Position numbers and translations under genes: made by a program | Shown here: positions 59,037 to 64,000 of the stretch, one piece after another | How positions within the stretch are numbered: position 1 is the first letter of the stretch | Layout of the letters: each line of letters opens with the position of its first letter | The notes under the pieces: model-generated | Told to the model about the DNA's origin: nothing | What the model saw: the letters and a program-made list of their open reading frames with translations, nothing else | Databases searched by the model: none | Assembly (NCBI GenBank): GCA_035235625.1 | Contig: CP141143.1 | Span: forward strand, 44,563,178 to 44,627,177 | Direction of reading: 5' to 3' | From: Saururus chinensis | Taxonomy: Eukaryota > Streptophyta > Magnoliopsida > Piperales > Saururaceae | Length of the DNA: 64,000 nucleotides

Positions 59037-60716
59037 TGTGACAACCCAGATTTTCGGTACATTTTAATAGTAAATTTTTTTATAAATTAATAGAGTACTA
59101 TTTTAGATTTGTTACCTAAAGAGTTATTGTAGAACTCTAAAAACTGAATATAAAGGTTTTTGAATCATTTGAATCGGAGGTAGTCGCCGTACGTAGAGAT
59201 CGTGGGAGCACGCATCATAAGTGGGCCCACGGTAAAACTACAGTAAAACCTACCCTTGAGTGGTCTTGTTTCGAAGGGCTCATCGATACGAATCCATCGG
59301 TACGAAGAACATATAATTCTGATATATAATTAAAAAGTTAGAGCAATTTAAAGTTTTGAAAAAAAAGAAAAAAATATATAATATTTTATTACGGGCTGAC
59401 GCAAGCATTGCGTTAGCCACATTTTGACCGCGCGACCGGCGACGTCGTGCAATTTCACTGCGAGACATGGCGTCGCGCAGTTCGCCCCGCACGGTGGGCC
59501 CGCAGGTCCACACCGCGCTGTGTACCCGCGTGGCGTGCGGTTTCGCGTGGCCCGCAGTGCGGGCCACACGCGGACCCGCCACGTGACACGCGGAACCAGT
59601 GTGTCGGGTTCCGCGGTACCGCGCGACACGCGCGGTTTTGCGGGTTGCATAGTTCCGCCGCGCAACTATTCCTTCCCAATTTCTATTTAAACCGCCGCCT
59701 TTCAGTTTTACTATTCACTTTCACCACAATCAAAACTTCTGACCCTCAGTTCCGAGCCGTTTTAAGTTTGATTCAACCAGTTTCAAAGGCGTTCTTAACT
59801 GAATCGATTGTGCCGGACGCTGTGACAAGGCCGGATTTTCCGTACAAGCTCTCTACAACCAAGAATTTTCTACTCCAACTTTAAGGTAGGGGGTCTTAAA
59901 CTCTAGCTTATGCTCTGCTTGTATGTTTTACTTTTTATGAACCGTTTTTATTTAATCGTGCGTCTTTTTCAAAAGAAATGCTTTACATATATCATGTTTT
60001 ATTTAATCAAAATTATAATGTGATAAGTGTGTTTTCTGGATGGTTCTAGGGTTATACCTAGAACTATTTTTTTTTTCTGGATACCTACCGAAGAAATTAT
60101 TGGTATTTGGCGTGTGCACATAGGTATAGAGTATTATGGGAAAACTCCTGCCTTCTGAGCTTCCTGTTGCCCCATGAGCATCGGAGGAACGCCGTTCAGT
60201 ATCACGGCTCTGGATTTATCTTCATCGAACGAACCGGTGTTTTCCTAGAATTATTTCTAAATCTGTTCTGCAAAAATTATTATGGATTTTTACTTAGCAT
60301 TAAATTAGATTTTAATTCCACCTACTGAGTATAAAAATACTCACCCACCCTCAGACTCTGCAGGTAGTAAAATCAACCCGGAGGTGTCAATTGAAGCATT
60401 ATCTATGTAGTTTCCTTAAATATCTCTGTAATAATCTGACTTTTATAAAAGGTTGGTTAGGCCTGTATTTTGTAATTTAAATGTTCTACATACAGTGTAT
60501 TTTGGACTTGGTCCTGATTTGCTACATTATATGTAATATTTTAGCTGTGCTTCAACTCCAAAGTATTAGTAATTATTATGTTTTATATCTTTGTTATGTT
60601 TTCTTAAATTCGTACAGCGATCCGTCACGTTCGGTTTCACGTGCGATGTAACATGTGCCGAATGGGATAATAATTACGCGGATTATGGCGTAGATTATTT
60701 TATGACGGGCGCCACA
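59037..60716 (+). mobile_element. Solo LTR of a gypsy-type retrotransposon, perfect target duplication
   Basis: 1680 bp running TGTGACAACCCAG...GGGCGCCACA, flanked by CTAAT on both sides (59032-59036, 60717-60721). In copy 1 the matching sites read straight through ACTAATAGCGACG. A CG-rich section (59400-59660) precedes a TATA-like TATTTAAAC near 59685. A TGTGACAACCC start and length near 1.7 kb are usual for Tekay/Del or Ogre-like gypsy LTRs; the lineage is uncertain. No internal coding region remains, as expected after LTR-LTR recombination. It is the most recent datable insertion in copy 2. Open frames in its CG-rich part are not considered genes. Confidence 0.88.
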
Positions 60717-61392
60717 CTAATAGCGACGTAAATCACCATATGTCGTTATTAGTATTTTATTTTAATTGTATTTTTAAATTTTAAAAATAAAAAAATATTA
60801 ATTTTTTTAAAAAATTAAAATAAAATTTATCTCTCTTCCCTCCCCTCTCCTCTCCTCTCTCTCTCCCTCTCTGCCCCCTCTCTCTCCTCCCTCTCTCTCC
60901 ACCCTTTCTCTTTCCTCCTTCTCTCTCTCTCATGCACTCTCTTCACTCTCTCTTTTATTATAAATTCTATTTTTAAATTAATAATAAAATTTAACAAATA
61001 AAATATATTATATATAAATAGTGAAAGTTTAATCTATTATTAACACTAGTTTTTACTAAAATTTAATATTTATTTATTGTATATAAAAATAGTAAATATT
61101 AAATAAAATATATTATATTTAGGAAGTTTATTATATTTTTTAAATATTTATTTATTAAATAAAATTAATTAATAAAGCTATTAGTGACGCTTATTAACAA
61201 ATGTCGCTATTAAAAATGGTTTTTGTGATGCTTATTTAAAAGCGTCGCTAATAATTTAAAATTTTAATTTTTTTATTTTTAATTCATAATTATTAGTGAC
61301 GTTTTTCTAAGCATCACTATTAGCGATGCTTTTGTACAATTGTCGCTATTGCGAAATATATTAGTGACGCTTAAGAAAAGTGTCGCTAATAG

Positions 61393-61393
<1 letters not shown>

Positions 61394-61429
<36 letters not shown>
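61394..61429. repeat. (TA)n microsatellite
   Basis: About 18 TA repeats near the right end of CACTA-II copy 2; absent at the matching point of copy 1 (about 15750). Confidence 0.95.
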
Positions 61430-61432
<3 letters not shown>

Positions 61433-61703
61433 TTATTTAAAATATATATATTTTATCGACGGTTGCATAAAACATCGCAAATAGAGGAACTATTAGCGAC
61501 GCATATAATAAAGGGTCGAAAATATGATTAATATTAGGGACACTTTAAACTAAGTGTCTCTAGTAGATAACTATTAGCGACGCATACGAAAATGAGTCGT
61601 TAATAGTTCATTTTTTTTACAATGCTTTTTCATACGTCACAAATAGTTATTTTTAGCGATACTTAACTAAGCGTCGCTAATACTATATTTTGTTGTAGTG
61701 GTT

Positions 61704-62090
61704 ATTGCGTTTATGGCCACTGGGCTGGTGCAAACAAATCTCAAATCATATCTCCAAATATCAAAAGTATAATAAGAATGGTATCTGTGGCCAAGTTAAA
61801 AGTCCGGAGTTGGATACGTTTAATCAGGCACAAACTGGACCATTGGAACCAAGCCAAATAGGCACCAAATGTTGGATTAAAATCAAAAGAAGGGTGACAT
61901 AAAAACCTTTCCCCTCAAAAAAAACATGCCAACCTCAAAAACTTATAAAGAGCCAACTAACATCCACAAATTAGTGAAATGCCAAAAAAAACCCACAAAG
62001 TATTTGATACGTCTATTGATTTATTTATTTTTTCCATAATGTTCTTGTGCTTGCTCAATGTTACTTATACGAGGGATAGCCAGAAGACTT
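61704..62090. other. Spacer right of CACTA-II, copy 2
   Basis: Collinear with 16035-16430; no gene recognised. Confidence 0.5.
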
Positions 62091-62560
62091 GTTAGAAGTA
62101 TGCGAGTTTAGAGAGTTCTTCTATCATTCTTTTCACTGGTCATGAATTGCAAGAATGAAGGTCTTCAATGCAAGAATTATCATTTTGAAAATATTTGAAG
62201 TTGTTTGTGCGTCTGATTTTGGTTGCTACAAGGAAACAAGGGCATCAAATTTGTATGAAATCTACCCCCCTTCTCATTTGCCTATAACAACCAGCCCCCC
62301 ATTGTAGAGAAAATAGGCAAATGAGAAAGGTAGGTTTCATGCATATTTGATACTCTCCATTAAATGCAGCAAAAGAAAATCAGCGGCACAACCAGCTTCA
62401 AATACTCTCATGAATGATAAGTTTGGCAAAAAAGAGTTCCTTTTAAGCAATTCATGATTAATGAAGAGAAAGATATGACTTATACCCTCATGTCCAAGTC
62501 CACTAACCAGACACCAATTGGCTCTTCTTAATTCTTTCGTGCATATCTTTTCTAACTCTT
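62091..62560. repeat. Low-copy repeat block X, copy 4 (diverged)
   Basis: Duplication partner of 16431-16905; a more distant match to 1035-1830. Confidence 0.65.
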
Positions 62561-62702
62561 AAATCAAACAAAAATCTCCTTACTTTAAACTGAATTATTA
62601 CGTAGCACTTGGTTGAGCTCCCACACCCTATATCAGAGACTTCTCCAGTTCCGATTGTAGACGGTGAAGGCGCTTCTCTTGTCCTCCAAGTAAGCGGCCG
62701 AG

Positions 62703-62876
62703 TCAGCACTGGAGTTGCAAATTGATCAATATCAACTCGTCTGGGCTCATGAATCTGTACCGAGCAAGATCGGCCTTCCACATCAAGGCTTTGGCTAAAT
62801 CTCCAAAGCCATTATGTGCTAGGCCGACATTGCCCAATACGAACTCATCAGCCCGGAGGAGCTTATACCAATCAAC
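62703..62876 (-). CDS. Conserved short reading frame of unknown function, copy 2
   Basis: 57 codons with YKLLRADEFVLGNVGLAHN and RYRFMSPDELILINLQLQC, then TGA. It is collinear with 16991-17155 and differs by substitutions and an in-frame 9-bp length change. The possible splice acceptor of copy 1 is GTGTGCGG here. No family recognised. A second open minus frame overlaps it on the same DNA (62503-62781), so only one of them, or neither, is real. Confidence 0.3.
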   Translation of the reverse strand, partial: VDWYKLLRADEFVLGNVGLAHNGFGDLAKALMWKADLARYRFMSPDELILINLQLQC

Positions 62877-63099
62877 CGCACACTAGTGGCAACTCGACTG
62901 CTTTCCAAGATGGCAGGCGGAACGCCTTCACCGTGTACGATCGGAGCAGGACCTGTCTGATATAGGTGGAAGAACTCCATCACGTGCCCTGCTTCGTGAG
63001 GAAGAAAGGAGCAAACATACAACATACATAGTCCAGATTCAGGAACCAAACAGTAGATCGATAACTGCGTGTGCTTTAATGAATAACTCCACCTGCTTT

Positions 63100-63345
63100 G
63101 CAACCCGGCGATGGAAACTGGCGGAGCAACTCCACGCGCTCGCAACTCCTCCCGACTGCGCTCCCCCATCTTCTCGATCGCACGGTCATCGTCGACTTCG
63201 CTCCAGGAGGCGGCGCTCCTCGTCGTCGTCCTCCTCTTGGGACTTCTTGGCATCCTTGCGGGTGCTGCTGCGCTTCCCCTAACGATCGAGCTCTGCTCGG
63301 AGGCGGACGTCGTGATCAAAGACGAGGGATGAAGTAATCAAAGGG
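63100..63345 (-). pseudogene. J-domain gene relic, copy d
   Basis: The minus frame shows VRLRAELDR, a stop, then GKRSSTRKDAKKSQEEDDDE and ERRLLERSRR with a second stop. This aligns with the post-J segment of copies b (DARLHMELERRKRRGRSSDE) and c. There is no J domain. A longer open minus frame through the same DNA (62819-63319, 166 codons, SREELRARGVAPPVS) is not preserved in copies a and c over its length, so I treat it as chance or a shifted relic. GC-rich against AT-rich neighbours. Confidence 0.5.
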
Positions 63346-63390
63346 AAACATAGCAATTAAAGCTTGCATGTGGAAAGTCGGTGGTATCAA

Positions 63391-63487
63391 TTCAGGAAAG
63401 TTTCCTCATTCCGATTGCGGAAAGTCTACGTCCGGAAAGTCGTGGTGTTTTTAATTAAGGGAAAGTTTCCTCATTCTGATTCCGGAA
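63391..63487 (-). promoter_or_regulatory. Heat-shock-element-like modules upstream of relic d
   Basis: TTCAGGAAAGTTTC at 63391-63404 (TTCnnGAAnnTT) and TTCCGGAA at 63480-63487, the counterparts of the modules at 17599 and 17686. Confidence 0.4.
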
Positions 63488-63489
63488 GG

Positions 63490-64000
63490 AATCAGGAAAC
63501 TCGGTTTCTTTCGGCATTCTCGGAAGTTCATCAAAGTCGATTTCTTGGAACCCAGAAAGGATATCCTTTTCAATTTCAGAATCTGAATGTTTCAGTTTCT
63601 TGAATTCTGAATCATATTCCTATTGACTTTGTAATTCACGGGGAATTGGATCATTTGTGCATTTATCAATTTTTGTGGCTTTGGTTAAGGATAAAACTGT
63701 ACCTTTGACACAAACTCTATCAATTTGGTGATTGGCAGGAATTGATTTCTTCTTAAGACAGTATTGAGTTCTTAAATTATTTTTTATATGTTTTTGTTTA
63801 TTTTCAACTTTGATTGAAAAAATGGTCAGGCCCTTCCTTTTTATGTAATAGTCTAGCTGTGTTGTTTTCTGTTTAAACGTTCCACAAATTGTACTTTGCA
63901 TTTTCCTATTCCAATTAAAAAAGTAGCCTGACATTTAAGAATTTTTTTGGATTTGCTACCTGATTAACATTTCTTGTTAGTTCAATTGTGTCCTCCTTTG
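63490..64000. other. Upstream flank of relic d, to window end
   Basis: Collinear with 17700-18245, with a deletion of about 80 bp relative to copy 1 near 63912. No gene. Confidence 0.5.

Larger units (their letters stand above)
57176..61700 (-). mobile_element. CACTA-II, copy 2: non-autonomous, interrupted by a solo LTR
   Basis: CACTACAACAAAAAGG at 57176 and TTTTGTTGTAGTG ending at 61700 are flanked by GTT (57173-57175, 61701-61703), identical to copy 1. Without the 1680-bp solo LTR and one 5-bp duplication it is about 2.84 kb, shorter than copy 1 because the CT-rich array has about two units instead of six. The GC-rich block (57721-58300) has no consistent frame. Confidence 0.9.
50743..64000. 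repeat. Segmental duplication, copy 2 (continues past the right edge)
   Basis: The partner of 3729-18245. It differs mainly by a solo LTR in CACTA-II (59037-60716) and shorter internal arrays. Its right end is cut by the window. Confidence 0.9.

Noticed and set aside
59348-59884. Arginine-rich frames on both strands
   Set aside because: They lie in the CG-rich section of the solo LTR; overlapping frames on both strands with no domain.
1-64000. CRISPR-like or bacterial operon organisation
   Set aside because: The regularly spaced repeats are CACTA sub-terminal hairpins of variable spacing; introns, TATA boxes and plant transposons show a nuclear plant genome.

Overview
This window looks like a piece of a flowering-plant nuclear genome. 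Very GC-rich short exons sit in AT-rich intergenic DNA, and the mobile-element mix is typical of plants (CACTA, hAT, PIF/Harbinger, Stowaway-like MITEs, Ty1/copia, Ty3/gypsy chromovirus, LINE). A monocot is my guess, weakly supported. No prokaryotic signals, rRNA, tRNA or CRISPR were seen. Most of the window is mobile elements. The only gene-like host sequences are short: a J-domain gene (26.3-26.6 kb, minus), three decayed relatives of it (17.4, 46.0 and 63.2 kb, minus), one ubiquitin-specific protease (UBP12/13-type) exon fragment (18.8 kb, plus), a conserved unidentified reading frame present twice (17.1 and 62.8 kb, minus), and a small unidentified ORF (47.7-48.0 kb, minus).

The main feature is a segmental duplication. 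About 14.5 kb from 3729 to 18245 reappear from 50743 to the right window edge, in the same orientation and offset by about 45.5-47 kb. Each copy carries, in order: a non-autonomous CACTA element (CACTA-I), a hAT 3' fragment, a decayed hAT element, a small MITE, a second CACTA of the same family in inverted orientation (CACTA-II), a low-copy repeat (block X), the conserved unidentified frame and a J-gene relic. Both CACTAs and the hAT keep target-site duplications (TSDs). A solo LTR with a perfect 5-bp TSD sits in CACTA-II of copy 2 only, so it arrived after the duplication or was never in copy 1. Tandem arrays inside the elements differ in unit number between the copies.

Layout: 1-651 right end of another CACTA; 1035-3557 two blocks (X, Y) repeated at 39 kb; 3729-18245 duplication copy 1; 18.8 kb UBP12 exon; 19354-21542 short non-autonomous LTR element; 22.6-23.9 kb LINE and copia scraps; 24.1-24.6 kb MITEs; 26.3 kb J-domain gene; 26953-28219 one hAT-like element nested in another; 28.7-38.95 kb a broken gypsy chromovirus whose LTR is split by a nearly intact PIF/Harbinger element (29490-35709); 38.95-40.1 kb blocks Y and X; 41202-45814 a fairly young copia element with identical TSDs; 45.8-47.1 kb J-gene relic and its flank; 47.7 kb small ORF; 48.7-49.9 kb hAT-like element; 50434-64000 duplication copy 2.

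The elements do not form a pathway; they record repeated insertion and recombination around a small J-domain gene cluster. Heat-shock-element-like TTC/GAA modules lie upstream of several J-gene copies, which fits the heat-shock regulation common among J-protein chaperones.
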